Shown here: piece by piece, positions 8,317 through 16,824 of the stretch | How positions within the stretch are numbered: position 1 is the first letter of the stretch | Layout of the letters: each line of letters begins with the position of its first letter | Origin: an uncultured Bariatricus sp. | GTDB taxonomy: Bacteria > Bacillota > Clostridia > Lachnospirales > Lachnospiraceae | Direction: 5' to 3' | DNA length: 64,000 bases | NCBI GenBank assembly: GCA_934320645.1 | Contig: CAKRFP010000005.1 | Span: 1-64,000, forward strand | Position numbers and translations under genes: made by a program | The notes under the pieces: generated by a model | Seen by the model: only the letters and a program-made list of their open reading frames with translations | What the model was told of the DNA's origin: nothing | The model's database searches: none

Positions 8317-9741
8317 ATGAACGCATTAACCAGAGACCTTGTAAAATTGGTAAATATAACAGAAGAGAATCAGGCAGCAAAAGAACATACATCAGGCGCG
8401 CAGTTCCGTGAGAAGCTGCACCTGATGCCTCCGGTTGGCTGGCTCAACGATCCGAACGGACTTTGTCAGATGGATGGTGTGTTCCACGCATTTTTCCAGT
8501 ACTCCCCATTTAACGCCGAAGGCGGTGTGAAAATGTGGGGCCATTACACCAGCACCAATCTGATCGACTGGGAATACAAAGGTGTATCCCTCTACCCGGA
8601 TCAGCCATTTGACTGCCACGGTGTATATTCCGGATCTGCCTTCCTTGAAGACGGTACGATGTATCTTTACTACACCGGAAATGTCAAGCTGGAAGATGGA
8701 GATTTTGATTATATCAACACCGGCCGCGAGGCAAATACCGTACTTGTCACAACCAAAGACGGAATCCATTTTGGCAGCAAAAAAGAACTTCTCCGCAACA
8801 GCGATTATCCTTCTGATCTGACCTGCCATGTGCGCGATCCGAAGGTCTGGAAAAAGGGCGATACCTACTACATGATCCAGGGCGCACGTACTAAAAATGA
8901 TGTCGGTCAGGCACTGATTTTTGAATCCTCCGATAAAATAAACTGGCACTTCCGCAACCGTGTAGAATCCGAAAAGCCTTTCGGTTACATGTGGGAATGC
9001 CCGGATTACTTTGAAACAGATGGCACAAAAATTCTTTCCGCATCTGTCCAGGGTCTGGAAGGCGGAGAGTGGGATGACCGAAATGTATACCAGTCCGGTT
9101 ACTTCCTTGTGGACGGCGACATTTTAGATTCCTACAAGTTATCCCCATATCATCTGTGGGATTATGGTTTTGACTATTACGCTCCGCAGAGCTTCGAAGC
9201 AGAAGATGGAAGACGCATCCATATCAGCTGGATGGGAATGCCGGATTGCGAAGAATATACCAATCCAACCATCAAAGACGAATGGCAGCACTGCTTTACA
9301 TTTCCAAGAGAAGTCTTTGTAAAAGATGGCAAGGTCTGCCAGAAACCGGTCCGCGAGCTTGATGCAAAAAAGCAGCAGCTTCAGGATGTTCAGAATGAAC
9401 TTACCCAGAGCGGCTGCCCGGTATATGAAGTAAATGTAGATGGAATCAAGGAGAATCATTTCCAGGCTGTCCTTTCAGATGAACTGCTCCTTGACTATGA
9501 GAACGGACGGTTCCAGATGCATTTCACAAACAAAAATAAAACTTCCGTATCCGCAGGCAGAAGCCTTAGGTACGCTAAGGTTGATACTCTGGAAAATGTA
9601 AAAATCCTTGCAGATACTTCTTCCGTTGAAGTATTTGTAAATGACGGAGAATTCGTATTTTCTACAAGATATTATCCAAATGATTATAAGATTGTGGTGC
9701 ATTCCCCAAGTGCCCACATTACATTCGATAAAATTCAGTAA
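8317..9741 (+). CDS. scrB: Sucrose-6-phosphate hydrolase (GH32 invertase)
   Basis: The protein has 474 residues from ATG 8317. I chose this start because CAGGAGAG (8303-8310) precedes it; an in-frame ATG at 8215 has no ribosome site and would add 34 unlike residues. The three GH32 acidic motifs are visible: WLNDPNG (nucleophile D45), RDP in CHVRDPKVW (transition-state stabiliser) and EC in MWECPDYF (acid/base). It splits sucrose-6-phosphate made by the PTS into glucose-6-phosphate and fructose in the cytoplasm. It has no signal peptide, consistent with an intracellular role. It is co-transcribed with scrA; the 110-bp gap holds a small GC-rich palindrome (CCCG-CGG-CGGG, near 8238-8248). Two terminators close the unit. 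Confidence 0.95.
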   Translation: MNALTRDLVKLVNITEENQAAKEHTSGAQFREKLHLMPPVGWLNDPNGLCQMDGVFHAFFQYSPFNAEGGVKMWGHYTSTNLIDWEYKGVSLYPDQPFDCHGVYSGSAFLEDGTMYLYYTGNVKLEDGDFDYINTGREANTVLVTTKDGIHFGSKKELLRNSDYPSDLTCHVRDPKVWKKGDTYYMIQGARTKNDVGQALIFESSDKINWHFRNRVESEKPFGYMWECPDYFETDGTKILSASVQGLEGGEWDDRNVYQSGYFLVDGDILDSYKLSPYHLWDYGFDYYAPQSFEAEDGRRIHISWMGMPDCEEYTNPTIKDEWQHCFTFPREVFVKDGKVCQKPVRELDAKKQQLQDVQNELTQSGCPVYEVNVDGIKENHFQAVLSDELLLDYENGRFQMHFTNKNKTSVSAGRSLRYAKVDTLENVKILADTSSVEVFVNDGEFVFSTRYYPNDYKIVVHSPSAHITFDKIQ

Positions 9742-9742
9742 A

Positions 9743-9779
9743 TCGTATATGGGAAATCCCCCAAGCTTCCCATATACGA
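9743..9779 (+). terminator. Hairpin directly after scrB
   Basis: TCGTATATGGGAA (9743-9755) pairs perfectly with TTCCCATATACGA (9767-9779). Only AAAACG follows, so it is more likely an mRNA 3' protector than a terminator by itself. Confidence 0.6.
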
Positions 9780-9783
9780 AAAC

Positions 9784-9846
9784 GCCAGACAGGGTACAGC
9801 ACTCCCTTTTCCTCCTTTGCATGCTGTATCCTGCCTGGCATTTTTT
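9784..9846 (+). terminator. Main terminator of scrAB
   Basis: The 18-bp arms 9784-9801 and 9822-9839 (one mismatch, one G-T) are followed by TTTTTT. The remaining 9847-10028 carries only a C/T-rich tract (about 9987-10021) and no gene I can support. Confidence 0.85.
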
Positions 9847-10028
9847 AATTCTGACTGTTACACAATTGCTTTTCCCGCAAATAAAAGTGAATAGAGCATA
9901 CTGTTCAGTTCCTGATAGCTTTCCAATTTTTCACGCAATGACTCAAACAGCATATTTTTTTCTGAAAGCAAAATCCTTACCGCTTCCAGAAATCCCTTCT
10001 TCCCCACCTTTTCTTTTTTTATTTCAAA

Positions 10029-10037
10029 TGTTATACT
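10029..10037 (+). promoter_or_regulatory. Possible extended -10 promoter of the acetyltransferase gene
   Basis: TGTTATACT (TG-N-TATACT) 40 bp before the start codon; no good -35 hexamer is visible. Confidence 0.4.
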
Positions 10038-10076
10038 TCATATACAGTAAAAAACAGATAAAGGTAACGAAACACT

Positions 10077-10571
10077 ATGTTAATCAGAAAAACACTTCCA
10101 GAAGATACAGACACGATTTTAAATATTTTTAACACCGCCCGCCAGTTCATGCACGCAACCGGAAACCCGACACAGTGGAATGCAAATTATCCGGCTCTCG
10201 AAGATCTAGAACCGGATATCCAGAATGGTAACAGTTATGTCTGCGTGGAAAATGATAAGGTCGTTGCCACTTTTACACTTATCATCGGAGACGAGCCGAA
10301 CTATCAACTCATTGAAAATGGAAGCTGGCGTTCCAAGGCTCCATACGGAACCGTTCACCGCCTTGCATCTGACGGAACAACCAAAGGGATTGCACGGGCT
10401 TGCTTTGATTTTTGCAAGACACAGATTTCACATCTGCGTGTAGATACCCACAAGGATAATAAACCAATGCAGGCTTGCTTTAAGCAGAATGGATTTGAAG
10501 AATGTGGGATTATTTACGTCAGTGACGGGACTCCGCGGATCGCTTATGAATTTATTGGGATTTCTGAATAG
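10077..10571 (+). CDS. GNAT-family acetyltransferase
   Basis: This 164-residue protein has the acetyl-CoA-dependent N-acetyltransferase layout. MLIRKTLPEDTDTILNIF is the beta1-alpha1 start. VVATFTLII is a beta strand pair. A loop with TTKGIARACFDFCK stands where the pyrophosphate-binding motif A (Q/RxxGxG/A) is expected, and LRVDTHKDNKPMQACFKQNGFEECG is the closing motif B region (NxxA..xYxKxGF-like). The loop version TTKGIA is a weak match to the canonical motif. Substrate unknown. The start has only a poor ribosome site (AAAGGTAA). It stands alone between the sucrose unit and the HD gene. Confidence 0.85.
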   Translation: MLIRKTLPEDTDTILNIFNTARQFMHATGNPTQWNANYPALEDLEPDIQNGNSYVCVENDKVVATFTLIIGDEPNYQLIENGSWRSKAPYGTVHRLASDGTTKGIARACFDFCKTQISHLRVDTHKDNKPMQACFKQNGFEECGIIYVSDGTPRIAYEFIGISE

Positions 10572-10583
10572 AGGGGTATTTTT

Positions 10584-10652
10584 ATGACAATCAATAGTAT
10601 TTTAAAAGAAATTATAAATCTGGCAAAAATATCATCTGGCAGAAGCAATTAA
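10584..10652 (+). CDS. Possible 22-residue small protein
   Basis: ATG 10584 is preceded by GAGGGG at 10571-10576 and opens a 22-residue frame (MTINSILKEIINLAK then ISSGRSN). It is amphipathic and directly follows the acetyltransferase stop. Nothing else supports it; it may be chance or the remnant of a longer gene. Confidence 0.2.
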   Translation: MTINSILKEIINLAKISSGRSN

Positions 10653-10728
10653 AAAAGAATAAAATTTGTGTTATCATATTCATAAAGCTTTTAATCACTA
10701 ACCATATATTTTCAGGAGGCTTAACTTC

Positions 10729-11508
10729 ATGTACTATCCACTCGCACAACAAGAATTTGAATCTTACCTTAACGGATACGACCGCGAAAATGACCGCATC
10801 AAATTAAAGATCATCCACACCTACGGCGTTGTAAAGCAGGCAGAAGAGCTTGCAAGAAGGATGCATCTTTCAGCCGAAGACACCGATCTTGCAAGGCTGA
10901 TTGCACTCCTTCACGACATCGGACGTTTTGAACAGTTAAAGCGCTACGACAGCTTTGAGCCGGGCACAATGGACCACGCTGCTTACGGTGTAAAGGTGCT
11001 CTTTGATGAAGGCATGATCCGCCGCTTTCTTCCTGATGATAAATGGGACTCCATCATTTACACTGCAATCGCCCATCACAGCGATTATGAACTCCCTGAG
11101 ATTTCAGATCCGCAGACACTTTTACACGCAAAACTGATCCGTGATGAGGACAAATTGGACAACTGCCGGGTAAAGCTCGTAGACTCCACAAGCACCTTTA
11201 TTAACGTTTCTGAAGAAGAACTCGGCACACAAAATATAACCCAAAAGGTATACGAAACAGTTTTTAAAAACAAATGGATTCTTTCCGCAGACCGCGTCAC
11301 ACAGATGGATTACTGGATATCTTATATCGTCTATTTCTTTGATATTAACTTCAAAGAAAGCTTTGATATCATAGCAGAAAATGACTATTTAAACCGAATT
11401 ATCGACCGGATTTCATACAGCAATCCGGTTACAAAAGAGCAGATGGAGGAAATCCGTGTCTATATGCAGAATTTTATTAATTCCCATACAGACAGTCGGT
11501 TATCTTAA
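10729..11508 (+). CDS. HD-domain metal-dependent phosphohydrolase
   Basis: The 259-residue protein carries the HD signature: H30 in the first helix, then H62-D63 in LIALLHDIGRFEQL, HAAYG, and a later histidine region IAHHSDYELPE with a D in LIRDEDKLDN. HD proteins use these residues to bind metals and hydrolyse phosphate esters such as nucleotides or phosphorylated cofactors. The exact substrate is unknown. AGGAGG lies before the start with a spacing of about ten bases. It is a single-gene unit ended by a long hairpin terminator. Confidence 0.9.
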   Translation: MYYPLAQQEFESYLNGYDRENDRIKLKIIHTYGVVKQAEELARRMHLSAEDTDLARLIALLHDIGRFEQLKRYDSFEPGTMDHAAYGVKVLFDEGMIRRFLPDDKWDSIIYTAIAHHSDYELPEISDPQTLLHAKLIRDEDKLDNCRVKLVDSTSTFINVSEEELGTQNITQKVYETVFKNKWILSADRVTQMDYWISYIVYFFDINFKESFDIIAENDYLNRIIDRISYSNPVTKEQMEEIRVYMQNFINSHTDSRLS

Positions 11509-11539
11509 CCTTCTTAGTTCACGAAATCAAGAAACTGAC

Positions 11540-11604
11540 ATACGCGCTTTCATAGGAGCAAATTCTAAGATCTATTTGCACCTTGAAAGCGCGTATATAT
11601 TTTT
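11540..11604 (+). terminator. Long terminator after the HD gene
   Basis: ATACGCGCTTTCA (11540-11552) pairs with TGAAAGCGCGTAT (11584-11596). The stem continues inward with AGG/CCT and GCAAAT/ATTTGC. ATATTTTTCC follows. Confidence 0.85.
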
Positions 11605-11626
11605 CCTGATTTTTTTCATCCTCCTA

Positions 11627-11658
11627 TTGTATTATTTGTATCACATGATATAATACAA
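11627..11658 (+). promoter_or_regulatory. Promoter with GntR-type dyad
   Basis: TTGTAT (11627-11632), 16-bp spacer, TATAAT (11649-11654). A perfect 9-bp inverted repeat, TTGTATTAT (11627-11635) and ATAATACAA (11650-11658), covers both promoter boxes. An inner ATCA-CA-TGAT adds symmetry. This fits an autoregulatory operator of the GntR protein encoded just downstream. Confidence 0.65.
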
Positions 11659-11688
11659 TCAAATCTCACAGAAAGGAGATGTCGATAT

Positions 11689-12081
11689 ATGATTATCAAG
11701 ATCAACATGCAGTCCGAAGTCCCAATCTACCTTCAGCTGCGTAACGAGATCGTCAAGGGAATCGGGCGAGAGGAATTTGAGCCGGGGGAATCGCTTCCGA
11801 CCGTCCGCCAGATGGCAACTGATCTCGGAATCAACACAATGACCGTCAGTAAAGCTTACCAGCTTTTGAAGGCAGAAGGCTTTCTCGAGACAGATCGGCG
11901 CAAGGGAACGACCATCTGTTACCCCAATTCTTCTGATCCACAAGATAACCGCTTTGACGAAAAGCTGGCAGATGAACTGGAACTTTTAAGCGCAGAAGCA
12001 AAGTTCCACGGCATGAATCTGACAGACTTCCTTGAACTCTGCCAGAGAGCATTTAACGAAATGGAGGTAACAGCGAAATGA
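11689..12081 (+). CDS. GntR-family regulator, YtrA subfamily
   Basis: This is a short 130-residue GntR protein: a winged HTH (ESLPTVRQMATDLGINTMTV, about residues 36-55) and a brief C-terminal helix pair, without the large ligand domain of FadR or HutC types. That layout is the YtrA subfamily, whose genes usually sit in front of membrane-protein or ABC-transporter genes and repress them. Here the next gene overlaps it by four bases (ATGA) and encodes a DUF5808 membrane protein, so the two are translationally coupled. AGGAG lies ten bases before the start. The dyad over its promoter suggests autoregulation. The inducing signal is unknown; cell-envelope stress is common for the subfamily. Confidence 0.9.
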   Translation: MIIKINMQSEVPIYLQLRNEIVKGIGREEFEPGESLPTVRQMATDLGINTMTVSKAYQLLKAEGFLETDRRKGTTICYPNSSDPQDNRFDEKLADELELLSAEAKFHGMNLTDFLELCQRAFNEMEVTAK

Positions 12082-13493
12082 TGATGCTGATTATATTTTT
12101 AATTACAGACATTTCCATGGTCGGCATCTTTGCCGGAGTCTATGGAAATATTGCAAAATACCGGGAAGGAATGCTGATGGGAGTCCATATCCCAAAATCT
12201 GAGATGGAACATCCCGACGTAAAAGAGCTTCTCCAGCTTTATAAAAAGCGCAACCGCCAGTTTTATTTATGGAACATGCTTGCAGGAATTGCGGTATGCC
12301 TGCTTTGCTTTACTTACTTTTCTATTTTTATTACCGTATGGACACTGTGGTTCGTAGAATTCTGCCTTCTTACCATCCTCCGTGTCTATCATTATCACCA
12401 GAAAGTATACGACATTAAGCAGAAAAATGGATGGATCAGCTCAGCAAATGCAGATGTGTCTGCTGCAGTGGATACCCGCACTTCCTCACAAATTGCGAAA
12501 AAGATACTGCCTGCAAAGCTTCATCTGATCCCGATCGCAGTGATCCTGATCCCGCTGTTTTTCCCGCAGATCCGTACTTATCTTCTGAACGAAAGTGATG
12601 GCAGAATCATGTTCCTCTGCACAATTCTTGTTTCGACAGCTTACATGGGTGTCGGCTATTTCTTCGCCCATATGCCAAACAAAATTTACAGTGAAAATTC
12701 ACAGATCAACCTACAGATCAACGCACTGGAAAAGCGTTTATACACCGTATTCCTTTTCCTCTCCAACATTTGCAATACCGGCGCCTATCTCGGGATCATC
12801 TGGGATATTTCAACCAGCAACTGGATTGGCGGAGTTGGAATGGGAATCTACATTTTCCTCGAACTGATACCGGCTGCCATCATATTTATCGTGTTTTTCT
12901 GGCTGCGTAAAGAAAAAGAGCGGATCCTCGCCCAGGACAGCACACCATTTTATATTGATGACGACTATTACTGGCGAAAAGGCTGGTACAACAATCCAAA
13001 TGACAAACGGTATTTTGTACAGGACCGTGTGAACAGCATGAATTATTCTCTGAACTACGGACACCCTTCTGCGAAATATGTCACCGGAGGAATGCTCGTC
13101 GGCACCGGGCTTCTTCTCCTCTGGATGTGTATCGTCTGCATCCGGATTGATTTTACACCAATCCGCCTGACGGAAAATGCTGCCAAATATTCCATCACAT
13201 CCGGCTACAAGACAGCAACCTTTGATCTTTCCGATGTGGAATCCGTCACCCTTCTGGATTCCCTTCCGAATGAGAAATTCTACCGTTCCGATGGCTCCGA
13301 GGATAACAGCAAACTTCTCGGCAATTACCGTGGCAGTAAGACAGGGCACTGCCAGATGTACGTCTGGATCAATCAGTCTCCGGTCTTGCAGATCCGCACA
13401 AAGGACACAACCATTTTCCTGAACAGCACCGAAGCAGCCCAGACAGAAGAGTGGTACAACCAGTTAAACAACAAACTTTCTTCAGAAAAATAA
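12078..13493 (+). CDS. DUF5808-containing polytopic membrane protein
   Basis: The protein has about 471 residues with hydrophobic helices near residues 1-22, 67-85, 90-105, 150-168, 176-195, 215-235, 245-275 and 345-365. Between the last two is a soluble block, DDDYYWRKGWYNNPNDKRYF (about 292-311), which matches the DUF5808 signature (YNNPNDxRxFV). The C-terminal 100 residues are extracellular or cytosolic and look like a pleckstrin-type beta domain (ITSGYKTATFDLSDVESV). Its ATG overlaps the stop of the GntR gene by four bases; three ATG codons in series make the exact start uncertain by one or two residues. GntR/DUF5808 pairs are common in Clostridia; the function is unknown. Confidence 0.8.
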   Translation: MMMLIIFLITDISMVGIFAGVYGNIAKYREGMLMGVHIPKSEMEHPDVKELLQLYKKRNRQFYLWNMLAGIAVCLLCFTYFSIFITVWTLWFVEFCLLTILRVYHYHQKVYDIKQKNGWISSANADVSAAVDTRTSSQIAKKILPAKLHLIPIAVILIPLFFPQIRTYLLNESDGRIMFLCTILVSTAYMGVGYFFAHMPNKIYSENSQINLQINALEKRLYTVFLFLSNICNTGAYLGIIWDISTSNWIGGVGMGIYIFLELIPAAIIFIVFFWLRKEKERILAQDSTPFYIDDDYYWRKGWYNNPNDKRYFVQDRVNSMNYSLNYGHPSAKYVTGGMLVGTGLLLLWMCIVCIRIDFTPIRLTENAAKYSITSGYKTATFDLSDVESVTLLDSLPNEKFYRSDGSEDNSKLLGNYRGSKTGHCQMYVWINQSPVLQIRTKDTTIFLNSTEAAQTEEWYNQLNNKLSSEK

Positions 13494-13533
13494 ATATTTT
13501 TCATTAACGTAACCATTCATGAGCGAAAATTTC

Positions 13534-13562
13534 TTGTAATGTGTAACATGTCATGCTAAAAT
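13534..13562 (+). promoter_or_regulatory. Promoter of the Hpt gene
   Basis: TTGTAA (13534-13539), 17-bp spacer ending in CATGC, TAAAAT (13557-13562). A small hairpin GTGAT...ATCAC lies downstream in the leader (about 13571-13589). Confidence 0.6.
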
Positions 13563-13651
13563 TAAATTGATGTGATTTTTTATATCACATGTATTTTGGA
13601 AAAATATATGGATTTTACAAAGATAAAACATTTTAGAAAGGATTACGGACT

Positions 13652-13999
13652 ATGACACTTCAGGAATGTTATGTAAAAGTTGGTGGCGATTATAATGAAA
13701 TTCTTCATCGATTCATGAACGAAAACATGGTGCACAAATTTGTTCTCAAATTTCCACAGGACAACAACATGGCTTTATTCGAAGAATCCTGGGCAAACAA
13801 AGATTATGAAACTGCGTTTCGTGCAATGCACACTTTAAAAGGTGTTGCAATAAATCTTGGTTTCACTGCCCTTTACAACGTCAGCAGTGCTTTGACTGAA
13901 AAGCTTCGCAATAAGGAATACGACAACCTTGACGATATGATCGCAGATGTAAAAAAACAGTACGATATCGTGATCGAGGCAATTGCAGCACTTGACTAG
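13652..13999 (+). CDS. Stand-alone histidine phosphotransfer (Hpt) protein
   Basis: The 115-residue protein is mostly helical and contains AMHTLKGVAINLGF, the Hpt motif HxLKG with phospho-accepting H60. Hpt proteins pass phosphoryl groups between histidine kinases and response regulators in the cytoplasm. No kinase or response regulator lies next to it, so its partners must be elsewhere; Hpt proteins of this size in Lachnospiraceae are often orphan genes. AAAGGA precedes the start. It has its own promoter and a terminator. Confidence 0.88.
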   Translation: MTLQECYVKVGGDYNEILHRFMNENMVHKFVLKFPQDNNMALFEESWANKDYETAFRAMHTLKGVAINLGFTALYNVSSALTEKLRNKEYDNLDDMIADVKKQYDIVIEAIAALD

Positions 14000-14098
14000 A
14001 ACTTTAAAGATGTCGGAACAGGCTGCATCTACCGTTTACAAAGGATCGGTACAACAGACAGCTTTATCACTGGCACAATACTTTACGACAACAACCGG

Positions 14099-14139
14099 AC
14101 GGATAATTTGACCTCACAATCAGGTTATCCGTCTTTTAT
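14099..14139 (+). terminator. Terminator after the Hpt gene
   Basis: ACGGATAATTTGA (14099-14111) pairs with TCAGGTTATCCGT (14120-14132), with two G-T pairs, then CTTTTATT. The stretch 14000-14098 holds nothing recognisable. Confidence 0.75.
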
Positions 14140-14206
14140 TATATTAAAAAACGAATTGTTTCCGTCTGGAAAATCTATCTGCATCAGACAATCCTTCATG
14201 AAAACA

Positions 14207-14318
14207 TAATTTGCAAATATGCAATTTCCATTTGCGAAAATTCTTAAAAAAATTGCAAAAACGCAACCGGATTTTTCCTGAAATGGACGATGGCAGAATT
14301 GAAAACTCATGCTAAAAT
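14207..14318 (+). promoter_or_regulatory. Promoter region of the XRE/LuxR regulator with repeated TTTGCRAA motifs
   Basis: The -10 box TAAAAT (14313-14318) is preceded by CATGC, as in the Hpt promoter; no consensus -35 is seen. Upstream, between 14207 and 14271, lie several copies of a TTTGC(A/G)AA-like word (TTTGCAAAT, ATGCAATTT, TTTGCGAAAA, ATTGCAAAA), which could be binding sites of an activator or of the protein itself. Confidence 0.4.
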
Positions 14319-14382
14319 AACTGTATTCAAACAAGCAAAACATTTACCGGTTGAATTTGAAAGGAGATGAACAGGAGAGCAA

Positions 14383-15609
14383 ATGACAACTACAGATCAT
14401 ACACCAGGAAGACGCATACAGTACTTATGCGATGCTCAGAATCTTTCCAGAAAAGAACTGGCAATGCGTTTGAATGTCGCTCCATCACAGATCAGCCGGA
14501 TCTTGAATGGAGAAACCAAGTCTATCAGCAGCGATCTTTTAATCAAATTAGCCAAAGAATTTCATGTATCGGCGGACTATCTGCTTGGACTTGAAGAAAA
14601 GAAAAAAGAACCGGAACATATTCCAATGCTGCTCATGAGCACAGCTTTTCAGCCAGGCGAGTGCCTGAATATCATTGAAAAACTTGAAGAAAATGATGTG
14701 CGCGAGATGGCATACTGCGAATATTATTATTTTACCGGTCAGCACGATAAGGCAGTCAATCTGACTGAGCTTTATCTGAATCATCCGGATCCTATGCTAC
14801 GGCTTTCCGCCTGTCTGATACATACCTTTGCCAACCTGTCTCTGAACAGGATCAACGCTGCAAAAGGCGGACTGAAGAGTCTGAAAGAAAACTTAACTCA
14901 GATTCTCGCATCTGACAATGATCGCAGGACAACTGCAATGGGAATTTTCGTAGCGGTAGCGGCACAGACTCTCTTACATCTGCCCGTGGGAGAGATTCCG
15001 CCATTATCCGATTATCTTACGGAACTCCCGACAGGTATGCGTCTGTGGGGTTGTTACGTCCTGGCCCACGAAGCTTATCTGAAGCAGGAATACGAAAAAT
15101 CTCTTGGAATCATCCAGACCTGCCTGATGCTCAGCACCCGGAGCTATCCTATTGCTATGATCTATCTCAATCTCATGGGTGCCATGGACGCAATGAACCT
15201 GCGCAAACAGGATCTTGCCAGAAAGTATTTTATGGATGCCTGGACAATTGCAAAACCAGATGGCCTGATCGAAGGCATTGGCGAACATCACGGACTACTG
15301 CAAGGTCTCATTGAAACCTGCATGAAGACCGATTATCCAGATGATTACAAGAATATCATCAAAATTACTTATCATTTCAGTTATGGATGGCGACGTATTC
15401 ATAATCCCGCTGCCAAAGAAGATATTGCTGACAACCTGACTACAACAGAATTTACAATTGCCATGCTGGCAAACAGGGGATGGACAAACGGAGAAATTGC
15501 AGAATATATGCAAATGACAGTACGAACAGTCAAACAGCACTTGTCTTCTGTATTCAACAAATTGAACATTGACAGCCGAGGACAGTTGAAAGCTTATATG
15601 CTTAAATAA
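14383..15609 (+). CDS. Dual-HTH regulator: N-terminal Cro/C1 and C-terminal LuxR domains
   Basis: This 408-residue protein begins with a Cro/C1-type HTH (LSRKELAMRLNVAPSQISRI, about residues 21-40, then LLIKLAKEFHVSADYLLGLE). A helical middle of about 280 residues follows, likely TPR-like repeats. It ends with a LuxR-type HTH (GWTNGEIAEYMQMTVRTVKQ, about 366-385, then HLSSVFNKLNIDSRGQL). Having both DNA-binding families at opposite ends is uncommon. By family logic the middle senses a peptide or protein partner and both ends bind DNA, but this is inference. CAGGAGA lies just before ATG 14383. No adjacent target is obvious: the next unit is a convergent pilus-like cluster, and the Hpt gene lies upstream on the same strand. 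Confidence 0.88.
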   Translation: MTTTDHTPGRRIQYLCDAQNLSRKELAMRLNVAPSQISRILNGETKSISSDLLIKLAKEFHVSADYLLGLEEKKKEPEHIPMLLMSTAFQPGECLNIIEKLEENDVREMAYCEYYYFTGQHDKAVNLTELYLNHPDPMLRLSACLIHTFANLSLNRINAAKGGLKSLKENLTQILASDNDRRTTAMGIFVAVAAQTLLHLPVGEIPPLSDYLTELPTGMRLWGCYVLAHEAYLKQEYEKSLGIIQTCLMLSTRSYPIAMIYLNLMGAMDAMNLRKQDLARKYFMDAWTIAKPDGLIEGIGEHHGLLQGLIETCMKTDYPDDYKNIIKITYHFSYGWRRIHNPAAKEDIADNLTTTEFTIAMLANRGWTNGEIAEYMQMTVRTVKQHLSSVFNKLNIDSRGQLKAYMLK

Positions 15610-15702
15610 ACGTATCTATCTTACACATTGGCGCTGACTTTACGAGGGAAATTTTAAAGCTGCCTGTACCATAATCTCTATTTTTGCTATCCCATATCAC
15701 AT

Positions 15703-15738
15703 AATAAGAAGAGACTGTTTTCACAGCCTCTTCTTATT
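15703..15738. terminator. Bidirectional terminator between the XRE/LuxR gene and the pilT cluster
   Basis: AATAAGAAGAGACTGT (15703-15718) and ACAGCCTCTTCTTATT (15723-15738) form a 16-bp stem with a four-base loop. On the minus strand the single imperfect pair is a G-T, so it is more stable in that direction. Confidence 0.75.
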
Positions 15739-15746
15739 ATATAATC

Positions 15747-16802
15747 TTACATTTTTTTCTTTAACATTTCCGGGTTGGATGCATAGGAAAGTGCCGTTTC
15801 TGCTGTAATCCTTCCGTCTTTATACAGATTCAAAAGACTAAAATCCATCGAATGCATTTCCTCTTTATTAGACGAATATACAATCCCGTCAATCTGCGGA
15901 ACCTTATTGTCACGAATCATATTCCGGATTGCCGGTGTGATCGTCATAATCTCAAATACGGGAATCAGCTTTCCATCTACTCCCGGGATAAGCTGCTGTG
16001 AAATAACTGCCTGCAGTACCAGCGATAACTGGACCGCTATCTGTCGCTGCTGATTTGCCGGAAATACATCAATAATCCGGTCGATCGTATTTGCTGCACC
16101 GATCGTATGCAGTGTGGAAAATACCAGATGTCCTGTTTCCGCCGCGGTCATTGCCACATCAATCGTCTCATAATCCCGCATCTCTCCAAGCAGAATTACA
16201 TCCGGGCTCTGCCTGAGCGAAGCACGGAGCGCATTGACATAACTTTCCGTATCCACATTGATCTCCCTCTGACTCACAATACTTTTATCATGCCGGTGCA
16301 GATATTCGATCGGATCCTCCAGCGTAATGATATGCTTCTCCATCGAATGGTTGATCTTATCCACCAGACAGGCAAGCGTAGTAGATTTTCCACTTCCCGC
16401 CGGACCGGTTACAAGCACCAGACCTTTTGACAGATTATAAAAACTCATCACCGAATCCGGGATTCCAATCTCATTCGGTTCTGGCAGTTCAAATGTGATC
16501 ACACGGATAACTGCTGAGAGCGCCCCTCTCTGTTTGTACGCACTGACACGGAATCTGGATAATCCAGGAACTGCAAAAGAGAAATCATCATCCCCCTTTT
16601 CTTCAAGGATCCTGATATCTCTGTTCTCAGCAAGCTTATATAATTCCTCTACACATTCTTTTGTCTGTGGCGGCATCAGCCTTTCTTCCTGTTCTTTACC
16701 GATCCGCCCATTCGCCCGGTAGGATACCGGAAGTCCGGCTACAATAAATATATCTGATGCATGGTCTGAAACTGCCTGCTTAAGCAGCGCAATAATACCC
16801 AT
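15747..16802 (-). CDS. pilT: PilT-type pilus retraction ATPase
   Basis: The protein has 351 residues from ATG 16802, which has a perfect AAAGGAGGAG eight bases before it; an in-frame ATG at 16838 is less likely. Motifs in order: Walker A GPAGSGKST (133-141), Asp box around EDPIEY (162-167), Walker B DVILLGEMRD (201-210), His box ETGHLVFSTLHT (222-233), and AIRNMIRD (291-298), the PilT hallmark AIRNLIRE needed for retraction. It is the last gene of a six-gene minus-strand cluster with PilC/GspF-like and pseudopilin-like genes. PilT proteins disassemble type IV pili from the cytoplasmic side. No PilB assembly ATPase is in the cluster. Confidence 0.93.
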   Translation of the reverse strand: MGIIALLKQAVSDHASDIFIVAGLPVSYRANGRIGKEQEERLMPPQTKECVEELYKLAENRDIRILEEKGDDDFSFAVPGLSRFRVSAYKQRGALSAVIRVITFELPEPNEIGIPDSVMSFYNLSKGLVLVTGPAGSGKSTTLACLVDKINHSMEKHIITLEDPIEYLHRHDKSIVSQREINVDTESYVNALRASLRQSPDVILLGEMRDYETIDVAMTAAETGHLVFSTLHTIGAANTIDRIIDVFPANQQRQIAVQLSLVLQAVISQQLIPGVDGKLIPVFEIMTITPAIRNMIRDNKVPQIDGIVYSSNKEEMHSMDFSLLNLYKDGRITAETALSYASNPEMLKKKM

Positions 16803-16824
16803 AGCTAAAACTCCTCCTTTCCTG

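Noticed and set aside
9641..10132. Plus-strand frame of 163 residues across the scrB terminators
   Set aside because: It begins inside scrB in another frame, runs through two terminators and overlaps the acetyltransferase gene start; no ribosome site.
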